The notes under the pieces: generated by a model | The model's database searches: none | Told to the model about the DNA's origin: nothing | What the model saw: only the letters and a program-made list of their open reading frames with translations | In this document: piece after piece, positions 26,161 to 34,524 of the stretch | Position numbering within the stretch: the first letter of the stretch is position 1 | How the letters are laid out: the number at the start of each line of letters is the position of its first letter | NCBI RefSeq assembly: GCF_003001935.1 | Contig: NZ_PVNG01000016.1 | Coordinates: 62,001 to 126,000, forward strand | Length of the DNA stretch: 64,000 nucleotides | Direction: 5' to 3' | Source of the DNA: Nonomuraea fuscirosea | GTDB taxonomy: Bacteria > Actinomycetota > Actinomycetes > Streptosporangiales > Streptosporangiaceae | Translations under genes and position numbers: made by a program

Positions 26161-29100
26161 ATGGGGTACCCGGCATCGCCGGCGGGGGAGATCCGGCAGT
26201 TCGGTGGCTTCTGGCTGGGCCGGCGCCTCGGCGCGGGCGGGCAGGGCGTCGTCTATGAGGCGTACGACGCCGCGGGGGAGCGGGTGGCGGTCAAGCTGCT
26301 CCGGCTGGATCGCGCGCACAGCGCCGGCGCGCGGGCCCGGTTCGCCAAGGAGGTCGCCGCGGCCGAGCGGGTGGCGGGTTTCTGCACCGCCCGGGTGATC
26401 GCGGCCGACGTCGCCGCCGCCGAGCCGTACATCGTCAGCGAGTACGTCGACGGCCCCAGCCTGCGCCGGGCGATCGCCGAGCGCGGCCCTCTCGACCAGG
26501 CGCAGCTGCACCGGCTCGGCACCGGGATCGTGACCGCGCTCACCGCCATCCACATGGCCGAGGTCGTGCACCGCGACCTGAAGCCGGAGAACGTCGTCCT
26601 GGGCACCGACGGCCCCCGGGTGATCGACTTCGGCATCGCCAGGTTCGACGGGGCCACGCTCACCGACGAGGGACTGTGGCCGGCCGGCACCCCGGCCTAC
26701 ATGTCCCCCGAGCGGCTGCGCGGCGAACCGGCCGGGTACGCGGCCGACATCTGGGCCTGGGGCGCGGTGCTGCTGTTCGCGGCGACCGGCCGGCCGCCGT
26801 TCGTGGCGGAGACGGCGCAGGCGGTCTACCACCTGGTGCTGACCCGCCCGCCGGACTTCTCCGTACTGGACGGGACCATCCGGTACCTGGTCGAGGCGGC
26901 GATGCGGCCCGACCCGGCCGAGCGGCCGACGGCCAAGTCGCTGCTGCTGAGCCTGGTCGGCGGCAAGGGCGAGACCCGGCTGCTGCTCAGCCAGGGCAGC
27001 CGCGCCGCCGGGCGGATGCCCCGGCCGCGGGTGACCAGGACCCCGGCCGACCGGCCGCTGGGGGAGGTGGCCGAGACCGTCTACACCCGGCTGGACCCCG
27101 CCGACAGGGAGGTCGTTCCCGCCGTCGTGCTGCGCATGGTGCTGCCCGGCGACGACGCCGACGGCACGCTGCGCCGGGCGTACACCGTCGAGCTGCTGGA
27201 CGGCACCCTGGACTCCGCGCGGGTGCGGCGGGTGATCGACGGGTTCGCCGGCGAGGACCTGCTGTCCGGCGACGGCGAGATGGTGACGCTGGCCAGCGCC
27301 GCGTTGCTCCGTGCCTGGCCGCGGCTGCGGGAGTGGATCGACGCCGACCGGCCGGGCCTGCGCCTGCACAGCCTGCTGAGCCAGGCGGCCCGGACGTGGG
27401 AGGCGTCCGGACGCGATCCGGCCGACCTGTACCGGGGCACCGCGCTGCGCGCCGCGCAGGAGTGGGCCGGGAGCGGGCCCCGGGTGCGGGTGAACCGGCT
27501 CGAACGGCGTTTCCTGACCGAGTCGGCCGCACACGAGCGGCGCGCGGAGCGGCGTCGCCGGCGGGTCAGGGCGGCGCTGGCCGCCCTGGCGGCGCTGAGC
27601 GCCGCCACCACCCTGATCCTGATCCAGCGGGGCGCGGCCGACACCGGGCGGCGCGAGCTGGCCGCCTCCAGGAAGGCGGCGGAGACGGCCGAGCTGCTGC
27701 GCGCGCGGGACCCGGTCAAGGCGCTGCTGCTGAGCGTGGCCGCCTGGCGGCTGGCCCCCGCGGAGCCGGCCGCGGCCGGCGCGCTCTACGGTTCGCTGGC
27801 CCAGCGGGAGTCGCGCGTGTTGGTCCCGCCCGCCGGCCCCGGCGAGGCGCGTTTCGACCTCAGCACGGACGGAACGACCCTGGCGCTGGTACGCGGTGGG
27901 ACGGTGTCGCGGTGGGACGTGCGGGGCGGGCACCGGCTGCGCGGCCCGGCGGTCGACGTGGGCGAGGGGATCACGGCGATCGCGCTGAGCCCGGACGCGA
28001 CCACGCTGGCCGTCGCGGGCAGGCGATCGGTCCGGCTGTGGGACCTGCGGACCGGCCGGGCGATCGGCACGGGGTTCGGCTCCGGCGGTGCCGAACGGCT
28101 GTCCTTCAACGCCGGCGGCAACGTGCTGGTCGTCATGGACGCCCCGGACGGCGGGCGGGCCTGGGACCTGGCCGGCCTTCCCGGCACGCCGCCCCGGCCG
28201 GTGTGGACGAGCACCGATCCCGGCTTGCGGGCCATCGCCGTCTCGCCCGACGGCTCCGCGGCGACCATGGCGTACGAGGACCGGCCGTACGAGATGGTGG
28301 ATCGCGGAGGCGCGCCGCTACCGCCGCCCGGGGGAGCACGACCGGTCACGGGCGACGTCGCCGCCTACTCGCCCGACGGCACCACACTCGCGGTGGGCAC
28401 GCGCGACACCGTCCGGCTGTGGGACCTCACCACCACCACCTGGGCCGGACCGGCCTTCGAGGGCGCCACGGCACACGCCGTCACGCTCAGCCCGGACGGC
28501 GAACACGTGGCCACGCTCGACGACTCGGGCGTCACGTTGTGGCGGCGCGACGGCACCAGGCTGCTGACCCGCGCCGCCCGCGAAGCCGTCGGCGAGCCCC
28601 GCTTCGACGCGTCGGCGCGCACCCTGAGCTACCGCCACGGCGACGGCACCGTGACCAGGCTCGACGTCGCCGCACTCACCTCCGCCCGGCCGATCGTGCC
28701 GCGCGCCGGGAGCGGCGCGATCGACGCGCGGGCCCGCGTCGCCTTCGTGCGGGACCGCACCGTCACGCTCGCGGGGCCGGATGCGCCGCCGCGGCGGCTG
28801 GACGTCCGGGGCGGCGGGCGGGTGGCGGCCTTCAGCCAGGACGGCACCATGCTGGCGACGACCGGAGCGGACCCGGCCCGGGTGACCGTCTGGGACGTGG
28901 CCACCGGCACCCGGAAGCGGACGTTCACCCTGCGCCGGCCCCTGGAGGCCATCGGCCTGGCCTTCAGCCCGGACGGCGGGACGCTGGCCGTCTCCCCGCA
29001 CAGCGGCGGCCAGGCCGAGCGGGTGCGGCTGTGGGACCTGCGCCGCGACGGGGCCCCGGTGGAGACGCTCGGCCTGCGGGGCGGTCCGCGGATGGAGTTC

Positions 29101-29664
29101 AGCAGGGACGGCCGCCTCCTGGCGGTCAACGGCACCGGGCACAACGGTGTCGCGGAGCTGACCAGCCCGCGCCGGTACCGGAACCAGTTGTTCGGCACCG
29201 GCGGCGACGGCGGCCGTCCTCTCGCCCTCGACCCCGCCGGCCGGTTCATCGCCGCCGGCGGTCCTGGCGCGGGCGTCGACCTGTGGGACGCCGCCGGGTT
29301 CACCCGGCTGCGCACCCTGCGCGTGGACGACGAGCAGGAGCAGCTCTCCCTGGCCGCCTTCGCCCCGAAGGGCGGGATCCTGGCCGCCGCGGGGACCAGC
29401 GGGCGGGTCTGGCTGTGGCGCCCGGCCGGTGAGCGTCCGCTGGGAGTTCCCGTTCCGCTGCACGCCGGTCCGGTGCTGGCCCTCGCCTTCACCGACGACG
29501 GCCGTACGCTGCGCAGCCTGGGCGCCGACGGCGTGGTGCACAGCCTGCCCGTGGATCCGGCGCCGGCCGCGGCCGACGTCTGCCGCCGGATCGGCGGGGC
29601 GACGCTCACCGAGGAGGAATGGACGCGAATCCTCCCTGGAGTGGATTACCGAGAGATCTGCTGA
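26161..29664 (+). CDS. Membrane Ser/Thr protein kinase with STAND-like linker and WD40 repeats
   Basis: 1167 residues from ATG 26161 (GGGAGG upstream). The kinase domain spans ~1-270: LGAGGQGVVYEAY, VAVKLL, catalytic loop VHRDLKPENVVL (~136), DFGIA in place of DFG (~156) and GTPAYMSPERL. Residues ~295-465 match the helical linker of STAND-WD40 ATPases (LLRAWPRLREWIDADRPGLR) without an ATPase domain. One membrane helix (AALAALAALSAATTLILIQ, ~470-488) leads to a large WD40 propeller region with recurrent RLWDL and LSPDGT motifs. WD40 regions usually bind partners; topology suggests the propeller may be outside the membrane. Ligand and substrates unknown. Confidence 0.9.
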   Translation: MGYPASPAGEIRQFGGFWLGRRLGAGGQGVVYEAYDAAGERVAVKLLRLDRAHSAGARARFAKEVAAAERVAGFCTARVIAADVAAAEPYIVSEYVDGPSLRRAIAERGPLDQAQLHRLGTGIVTALTAIHMAEVVHRDLKPENVVLGTDGPRVIDFGIARFDGATLTDEGLWPAGTPAYMSPERLRGEPAGYAADIWAWGAVLLFAATGRPPFVAETAQAVYHLVLTRPPDFSVLDGTIRYLVEAAMRPDPAERPTAKSLLLSLVGGKGETRLLLSQGSRAAGRMPRPRVTRTPADRPLGEVAETVYTRLDPADREVVPAVVLRMVLPGDDADGTLRRAYTVELLDGTLDSARVRRVIDGFAGEDLLSGDGEMVTLASAALLRAWPRLREWIDADRPGLRLHSLLSQAARTWEASGRDPADLYRGTALRAAQEWAGSGPRVRVNRLERRFLTESAAHERRAERRRRRVRAALAALAALSAATTLILIQRGAADTGRRELAASRKAAETAELLRARDPVKALLLSVAAWRLAPAEPAAAGALYGSLAQRESRVLVPPAGPGEARFDLSTDGTTLALVRGGTVSRWDVRGGHRLRGPAVDVGEGITAIALSPDATTLAVAGRRSVRLWDLRTGRAIGTGFGSGGAERLSFNAGGNVLVVMDAPDGGRAWDLAGLPGTPPRPVWTSTDPGLRAIAVSPDGSAATMAYEDRPYEMVDRGGAPLPPPGGARPVTGDVAAYSPDGTTLAVGTRDTVRLWDLTTTTWAGPAFEGATAHAVTLSPDGEHVATLDDSGVTLWRRDGTRLLTRAAREAVGEPRFDASARTLSYRHGDGTVTRLDVAALTSARPIVPRAGSGAIDARARVAFVRDRTVTLAGPDAPPRRLDVRGGGRVAAFSQDGTMLATTGADPARVTVWDVATGTRKRTFTLRRPLEAIGLAFSPDGGTLAVSPHSGGQAERVRLWDLRRDGAPVETLGLRGGPRMEFSRDGRLLAVNGTGHNGVAELTSPRRYRNQLFGTGGDGGRPLALDPAGRFIAAGGPGAGVDLWDAAGFTRLRTLRVDDEQEQLSLAAFAPKGGILAAAGTSGRVWLWRPAGERPLGVPVPLHAGPVLALAFTDDGRTLRSLGADGVVHSLPVDPAPAAADVCRRIGGATLTEEEWTRILPGVDYREIC

Positions 29665-29682
29665 CACCGAAGGAGCACCACC

Positions 29683-30819
29683 ATGTCCCCAGCGCCGAAT
29701 GACCCGCTGTCCCCGGCATCCCCGCCGACCGACGAGACCGGAGCGGCCGACGCCACCGGGGCCGACGCGACCGGGGCCGATGCGACTGGAGCGGCCGACG
29801 AGACCGGACCGGCCGAGGTGATCGAACCGATCGATCCGATCGTCCAGGAGATCGAGGTCGTGCCTCCGGTCGTCGTCCTCGGCGGCCAGAGCGTCAAGGT
29901 CGAGTTCCAGGTGTACCTGACCGAGCCCGCCGCCGTCCGGGCCGGCCTGCTGGGCCCCGACGGCCAGGCGACGGACCTGGCGCTGCAGCCCCGCGACGAC
30001 TCCGACGGCGCCGCCGCCGACTCGGTCTGGTCCGGGGCCCGGGTGTTCCAGCCCGACGCCCTCACCGGGCGGTGGCGGCTGGTGATCGAGCTGGGCGGCA
30101 ACCAGGTCGAGCAGGAGTTCCAGGTCCGCCGGGACTGGCTGCGGGCGCCGGTCCGGATCACCACGAACCTGTCCAGCGGCGGCATCGACCTGGGCGAGGC
30201 GATCGAGGTGACCGGGACGGTCGAGCGAGAGGTGAAGCACGTCTGGGAGCCGTTCGGCCACCAGATCGTCTCGTTGAACTACCTGACGGACGTACGGGGC
30301 GAGTCCTACTCGCTCGGCCAGGTCGACACCGGCGCGGACGGGCGCTTCTCGGCACTGGTCGAGCCGATCGCCAGCGGGCTGCTCTGGGCCGAGCTGGAAC
30401 TGACCGCCCAGCCCGGCCCCGGCACCCGGAGCGTCGCCGCGCACATCACCGTCAACGACCCCGACATCGGCGGGGACCGGGCCTACTACAGGAGCCGTAC
30501 GTTCCGGTGGCCGGGGGACGGCTGGCTGCGGCACACCGTGGAGATCGAAGTCGGCCCGGAGGGCAGCGCGGCCCGGCGCAAGGCCACCGGACGGATCGCC
30601 GTCTACCACTCGAAGGGCAAGACCAAGCCGAGGCCGGGCGATCCCGGCACGTACGCGCCGATCCGCAACAGCCAGGACGGAAAGGGCGGAGACACCGGCG
30701 GAGGCCGCTACAGCGTGCAGACCCGCCGTCCGGGACGCGGCTTCTACTGGCGGATCGTCTACTACGACACGGCCAACCGCCGGCGCAACGCGAGCAGCTG
30801 GATGAAGGACCCCACCTGA
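29683..30819 (+). CDS. Uncharacterised beta-rich protein with acidic repeat N-terminus
   Basis: 378 residues, start ATG 29683 with AAGGAG upstream, 18 bases after the kinase gene, so probably the same operon. Residues ~15-50 are a slippage-type Ala/Asp/Gly/Thr repeat (GADATGADATGAADETG). The rest is beta-rich with Ig-like strands (VVVLGGQSVKVEFQVYLTE, WRLVIELGGNQVEQEFQV) and a basic C-terminal portion (RYSVQTRRPGRGFYWRIVYY). No signal peptide or membrane helix is seen. I do not recognise the family. Coupling to the WD40 kinase suggests it could be its partner or substrate; that is inference. Confidence 0.75.
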   Translation: MSPAPNDPLSPASPPTDETGAADATGADATGADATGAADETGPAEVIEPIDPIVQEIEVVPPVVVLGGQSVKVEFQVYLTEPAAVRAGLLGPDGQATDLALQPRDDSDGAAADSVWSGARVFQPDALTGRWRLVIELGGNQVEQEFQVRRDWLRAPVRITTNLSSGGIDLGEAIEVTGTVEREVKHVWEPFGHQIVSLNYLTDVRGESYSLGQVDTGADGRFSALVEPIASGLLWAELELTAQPGPGTRSVAAHITVNDPDIGGDRAYYRSRTFRWPGDGWLRHTVEIEVGPEGSAARRKATGRIAVYHSKGKTKPRPGDPGTYAPIRNSQDGKGGDTGGGRYSVQTRRPGRGFYWRIVYYDTANRRRNASSWMKDPT

Positions 30820-30858
30820 GAGGTCTCGTTCGGGACGAGGGGCGTCTAGCAGCGCTGT

Positions 30859-30868
30859 CTTATATAAG
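30859..30868. promoter_or_regulatory. Palindrome CTTATATAAG, candidate ArsR-type operator
   Basis: A perfect 10-base, all-but-ends AT palindrome in GC-rich surroundings, 18 bases before the ATG of the ArsR remnant. ArsR regulators bind short AT-rich inverted repeats next to their own start, so this is probably the former autoregulatory site. The regulator itself is now truncated. Confidence 0.5.
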
Positions 30869-30886
30869 TGGATGCTGGTATTGTCC

Positions 30887-30997
30887 ATGTTCGTGCACGC
30901 GTTCGACATCCTCGGCGGCCCGGTGCGGCGGCGCATTGCGCACGGACGAGACCGATCCATCAGCGAAGGGACACGACTTGAAGGACATCTTGGATGA
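30887..30997 (+). pseudogene. Truncated ArsR-family regulator remnant
   Basis: The frame from ATG 30887 starts MFVHAFDILGGPVRRRIAHG, the exact kind of opening seen in ArsR/SmtB regulators paired with SRPBCC proteins (usually followed by LELL and a winged helix). It then jumps to RDRSISEGTRLEG and stops after 36 residues. The DNA-binding helices are missing, so an internal deletion of roughly 200-250 bases is likely. The remnant overlaps the start of the SRPBCC gene in another frame. It could at most serve as a translated leader for that gene. Confidence 0.7.
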
Positions 30998-31622
30998 ACT
31001 GGCCACCGCACGCCGAGCGATGGGCAAGGGCAGCGTGCCCGCAGGTGACGCGTACACCATCGAGCTGCGGCGTCGATACGCGGCGCGGATCGACGACGTC
31101 TGGGACGCCCTGACCAGCCCCGATCGGCTGCAGCGCTGGTTGCAACCGGTCACCGGGGACCTGCGGCCAGGCGGGAGGTTCGAGCTGGACGGTGGCGAGC
31201 ACGGCGAGATCCTCCGGTGCGAGCCCCCGCGGCTGCTCAAGGTGTCCTGGCTCTACGGGCCGGAGGCCGACGCCTGGCCGGGCACGAGCGAGGTGGAAGT
31301 GCGCCTGGCCCCGTGCCCGACCGGCGGCACCGAGTTCGAGCTGATCCACGCGGCGGTCGTCGAGGAGCCCCTCTTCCCGACCTACGGCCCCGGTGCCGGC
31401 GGCGTCGGCTGGGACCTGCGTCTCCTCGCCCTGGCCCAGCTGCTGGCCGGTGGCGAGATCGCCGACCACGAGGCGGTCCAGAAGTCGCCCGAAGGGCGCG
31501 AGTTCATCAGGCGCAGCGCCGCGGCCTGGGGCGATGCTCACCTGGCCGCCGGCGGCGAACCGGAGCACGTCGCGGCCGCGGTCGAGGCCACCACCACGTT
31601 CTACGCACCCGACCCGAACTGA
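30978..31622 (+). CDS. SRPBCC/AHSA1-like protein
   Basis: 214 residues from TTG 30978 (GAAGGG seven bases upstream). RRYAARIDDVWDALTSPDRL, LRPGGRFEL and LLKVSWLYGP match the AHSA1/START-like ligand-binding fold, and LLALAQLLAGGEIADHEAV is the helix that closes the cavity. Such proteins bind small hydrophobic ligands and are usually the partner gene of an ArsR regulator, whose remnant lies directly upstream and overlaps this start. It may therefore have escaped its usual repression. It converges with the metalloprotease gene, leaving 14 bases between. Confidence 0.85.
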   Translation: MKDILDELATARRAMGKGSVPAGDAYTIELRRRYAARIDDVWDALTSPDRLQRWLQPVTGDLRPGGRFELDGGEHGEILRCEPPRLLKVSWLYGPEADAWPGTSEVEVRLAPCPTGGTEFELIHAAVVEEPLFPTYGPGAGGVGWDLRLLALAQLLAGGEIADHEAVQKSPEGREFIRRSAAAWGDAHLAAGGEPEHVAAAVEATTTFYAPDPN

Positions 31623-31636
31623 CGAGATCGAAAGTT

Positions 31637-34321
31637 TTACGACGACTCCTGTGGCCCGGGCGGGGGATCGGACAGTGCCGGATCGAGGATGAAGCTCATC
31701 CCGCCGACCACCAGCCCGTCGATCAGGGTGCGCAGGCGGATGACCGCGTCCGGTCCGGCCGCCGTGACATCGCCGGCCGTGAAGTTCCCGCCCGGGTGCA
31801 CGACGAGGGTGACCTCCCGGCCGGCACGGGGCTCCAGGCGATGGGTCGTGCCGGCGGCGAGGGTGAGGTCCCAGCCGCGCCGGCGCAGGAAGGCAGGCAG
31901 GTCCGTCTGGACGGTGACGTCCGCGCCGCGTGGCCAGGGGTTGTGCACCCGCAGGCCGCGGCCGTGCAGGCTCCGCGTGAGGCCGCTCGCCCCGCCGCCA
32001 CCCGCGACGGGCGTCATGCCGCGCTGGGCGATGTTGTTGTCGAACGGCACGAGCCGGTGCAGCGGGATCGGCCCCTTCGCGGACGCGAGCGAGGTGGCCG
32101 GATCGTTGCCGGCCCGGTCCCCCGGTGCGCTCACGCACATCAGCAGGCAGTCGTGCCCGGCGGTGGGCGTCCAGGCGAACGGGCCGGCGATCACGCTTCC
32201 CCCTGGGACGATCGGGCCCGGCACGGTGATCGACGGCGTGTCCATCGGCTTCCAGTCGTCCGGCCAGACGAGTCCGGCCGACGGGCCGCAGTGGAACCCG
32301 CGGACGGTGACGTTCCGGGCGTCGCCGGTGCCGCGGTTCCCGACTCGTACGTAGGCGTGGTTCACGGCGCCGGCCACGGGCGTCTGGTGGATGCCCGCCC
32401 CGTCCGCGGCCCGCCGGTTCCAGATGTCGGTGCTCTCCCAGAAGTCTCCCTGGTACGTGTACTCGCCCTGCCGGCCGTCGTCGATGAAGACGTCGACCGC
32501 GCGGGGGACACCGGGATCGTTGCTCGGCAGGACCGTGCCGGGGGCCTTGTAGAGCCCGCGCCGCTCGAAGCTCCACCGGATGACCTTGCGCAGCCCGCCG
32601 GGCAGCCCCTCGTAGGCGGCCGGAGCGGCGTCGGCCACCATCATCGCCTTGGCGTAGGCGTCGGCCCGGGACACGGTCGTGTACGCCGCGGTCGGCAACG
32701 CGGCGATGCCGCCGATGATCAGATAGGCGGCGTACCGGGACGCCCACGTCTGGACGCGCACGTCCGGGGAGGCGCCGCCGATCGAGCAGTAGAGGGAGAA
32801 CAGGGTCGCCGACAGGATCTGCTCGCTGCCGTAGCCGGAGACGACGTCACGGTCGCCGTCCCAGGCCCACCCGTCCTCCAGCTTTCTGAGGGGCCCGCCG
32901 TGGTGGCGCTCCGTCCTCGTCCACGGGAACGTCCGGTGCCGGTCCGGCGCCCTCGATCCCGGGTCGTACAGCACCGCCGCGAGCGCGTCGCCAGGACTGT
33001 GCGCGAACGTCAGGTTCGCCGCGTGCACGGCGTCCCACAGCAGCGCGTGGCAGAACTCGTGCGCGACGACGCGGGCGTCGTCGGCCAGGCTGACCCCCGT
33101 CTTCGCCGACCGGCCGAAGACGAACCGCTCCAGCCCGGCGCCGCCCAGCCTGCCCAGCGCGTACGCGTTGTCCTCGTCCTGGACGGCGCGATGGTCGACC
33201 GGGACCGGCTCCTTGCCGATCGTCTCGTCGAACAGCTTGCCGAGCACGAAGCCCAGCTCCTGGACCAGGCGGAACAGCCGGTCGACATGGTAGTAGGCGT
33301 TGACGGCGGCGAACTCCTGGCTGTCGACGGGATACCGGAAGGTGCCGCTGGTCGTGGACGGTGGCGGGCCGTGCGGCGGCTCGCTGTCGACGATCTGCAC
33401 GAACTCGCCGCGGAGCGTCTGCGGATCGGTGGGTTGGAGACCCCGGAGCTCCTCCAACGCGCAGCGGGCGTCGAGCTCCCCGGCCACGCCCTTCAGCTCT
33501 CCGCCGGTGGTCACGGGGTCACGAGGGTAGACGTACCCATGGACGGCGGCGATCGCGGCCCGCAGGTACAGCACCCCTCCGGTCGTCACGTCGACGAACG
33601 CCCGCCAGCGTACGGGCCCGGCGCCCGGGACGGGCCAGGTGAACAGCACCTCGCGGACGACGTAGTGCCGGCCCGCCACGACGGTGTCGGAAAGCGCGCG
33701 CAACGGGAGCACCGGCACCCCGCCCGCGGTGCCGTCGGGGGCCGGACCGGCTTCGGGATCGAAGCGGGCGGCCGGGTCGTAGCGGTGCACGAGCAGCCGG
33801 CTTCCGCCGATCTCCGGCAGTGGGTCGGACGGCTGCGGGTCCGCCAGCAGGCCGAGCAGCCAGGCGAGGTCCTTGTCCGGGATCGGCAGCAGATGGCGGG
33901 CATGGTCGTCCGGGCTCTCGACGTCCACCTCCAGGTGGACGCTGCTCTGCGAGGCGACCACCCGTAACGGATCAGGAAGCAGCGACACGCTCAGACCGGC
34001 CTCCCAGATCGGCAGCGACAGAACCGTCTGCACGAACGAGACGGTCGTCACCTGGGTGATCGACTTCTTCTCGGCGAAGCGAAGCAGGGCCGGTTCAGGA
34101 ACGGGCCCGTCGCCCACGGGCGTCCAGAGGTCGGTGAGCATCGAGCCGGGAATGCCGTAGACGGCCGCCACGTCGTTCGCGTACCGGGCCGCGACCCGGA
34201 GCGGGTCGCGCTCGCCGAGGTCGAAGTAGGGCCGCTCCAGGTGCTCCAGCCCGCGTACGATCCCGTGCTCGTCGTATTCCACCTCGACGCCGGGTTCCAG
34301 CTCGAAAGCCACCTTGTCCAC
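31637..34321 (-). CDS. Large HEXXH zinc metallopeptidase-like protein
   Basis: About 894 residues, taking GTG 34319-34321 as start (a second GTG nine bases on is equally possible). HEFCH at ~421-425 in ARVVAHEFCHALLWDAVHAA is a gluzincin-type HEXXH; FAHSPGDALAAVLYD, ~20 residues on, offers an Asp where thermolysin-like enzymes use Glu as third ligand. The N-terminal ~400 residues resemble a propeptide-like region, and the C-terminal ~200 contain beta-rich segments (PSITVPGPIVPGGSVIAGPF, VTVRGFHCGP). No signal peptide is visible, which is unusual for an M4/M36-like peptidase. Could be an intracellular or contact-delivered enzyme. It is divergent from the molybdoenzyme gene. Confidence 0.65.
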   Translation of the reverse strand: MDKVAFELEPGVEVEYDEHGIVRGLEHLERPYFDLGERDPLRVAARYANDVAAVYGIPGSMLTDLWTPVGDGPVPEPALLRFAEKKSITQVTTVSFVQTVLSLPIWEAGLSVSLLPDPLRVVASQSSVHLEVDVESPDDHARHLLPIPDKDLAWLLGLLADPQPSDPLPEIGGSRLLVHRYDPAARFDPEAGPAPDGTAGGVPVLPLRALSDTVVAGRHYVVREVLFTWPVPGAGPVRWRAFVDVTTGGVLYLRAAIAAVHGYVYPRDPVTTGGELKGVAGELDARCALEELRGLQPTDPQTLRGEFVQIVDSEPPHGPPPSTTSGTFRYPVDSQEFAAVNAYYHVDRLFRLVQELGFVLGKLFDETIGKEPVPVDHRAVQDEDNAYALGRLGGAGLERFVFGRSAKTGVSLADDARVVAHEFCHALLWDAVHAANLTFAHSPGDALAAVLYDPGSRAPDRHRTFPWTRTERHHGGPLRKLEDGWAWDGDRDVVSGYGSEQILSATLFSLYCSIGGASPDVRVQTWASRYAAYLIIGGIAALPTAAYTTVSRADAYAKAMMVADAAPAAYEGLPGGLRKVIRWSFERRGLYKAPGTVLPSNDPGVPRAVDVFIDDGRQGEYTYQGDFWESTDIWNRRAADGAGIHQTPVAGAVNHAYVRVGNRGTGDARNVTVRGFHCGPSAGLVWPDDWKPMDTPSITVPGPIVPGGSVIAGPFAWTPTAGHDCLLMCVSAPGDRAGNDPATSLASAKGPIPLHRLVPFDNNIAQRGMTPVAGGGGASGLTRSLHGRGLRVHNPWPRGADVTVQTDLPAFLRRRGWDLTLAAGTTHRLEPRAGREVTLVVHPGGNFTAGDVTAAGPDAVIRLRTLIDGLVVGGMSFILDPALSDPPPGPQESS

Positions 34322-34524
34322 CAACCTTCGCGGTGACGCGGGCGAGCAGCGCCACCTCATCGGCCGGGCCCCTGCCCCAGTTGTACATCGCTCTCGTCCC
34401 GGCGTCATGCGGCGTTCCCTCGCGGGACAGGGAGGTGAGGCCCTCGTGAAGCCGCGCGCGACGCGCATGAGCCGGGAAGACGAGGGCAGGCGTCCAGGAT
34501 CCGAATGATCGGCCGGGAGGACGT

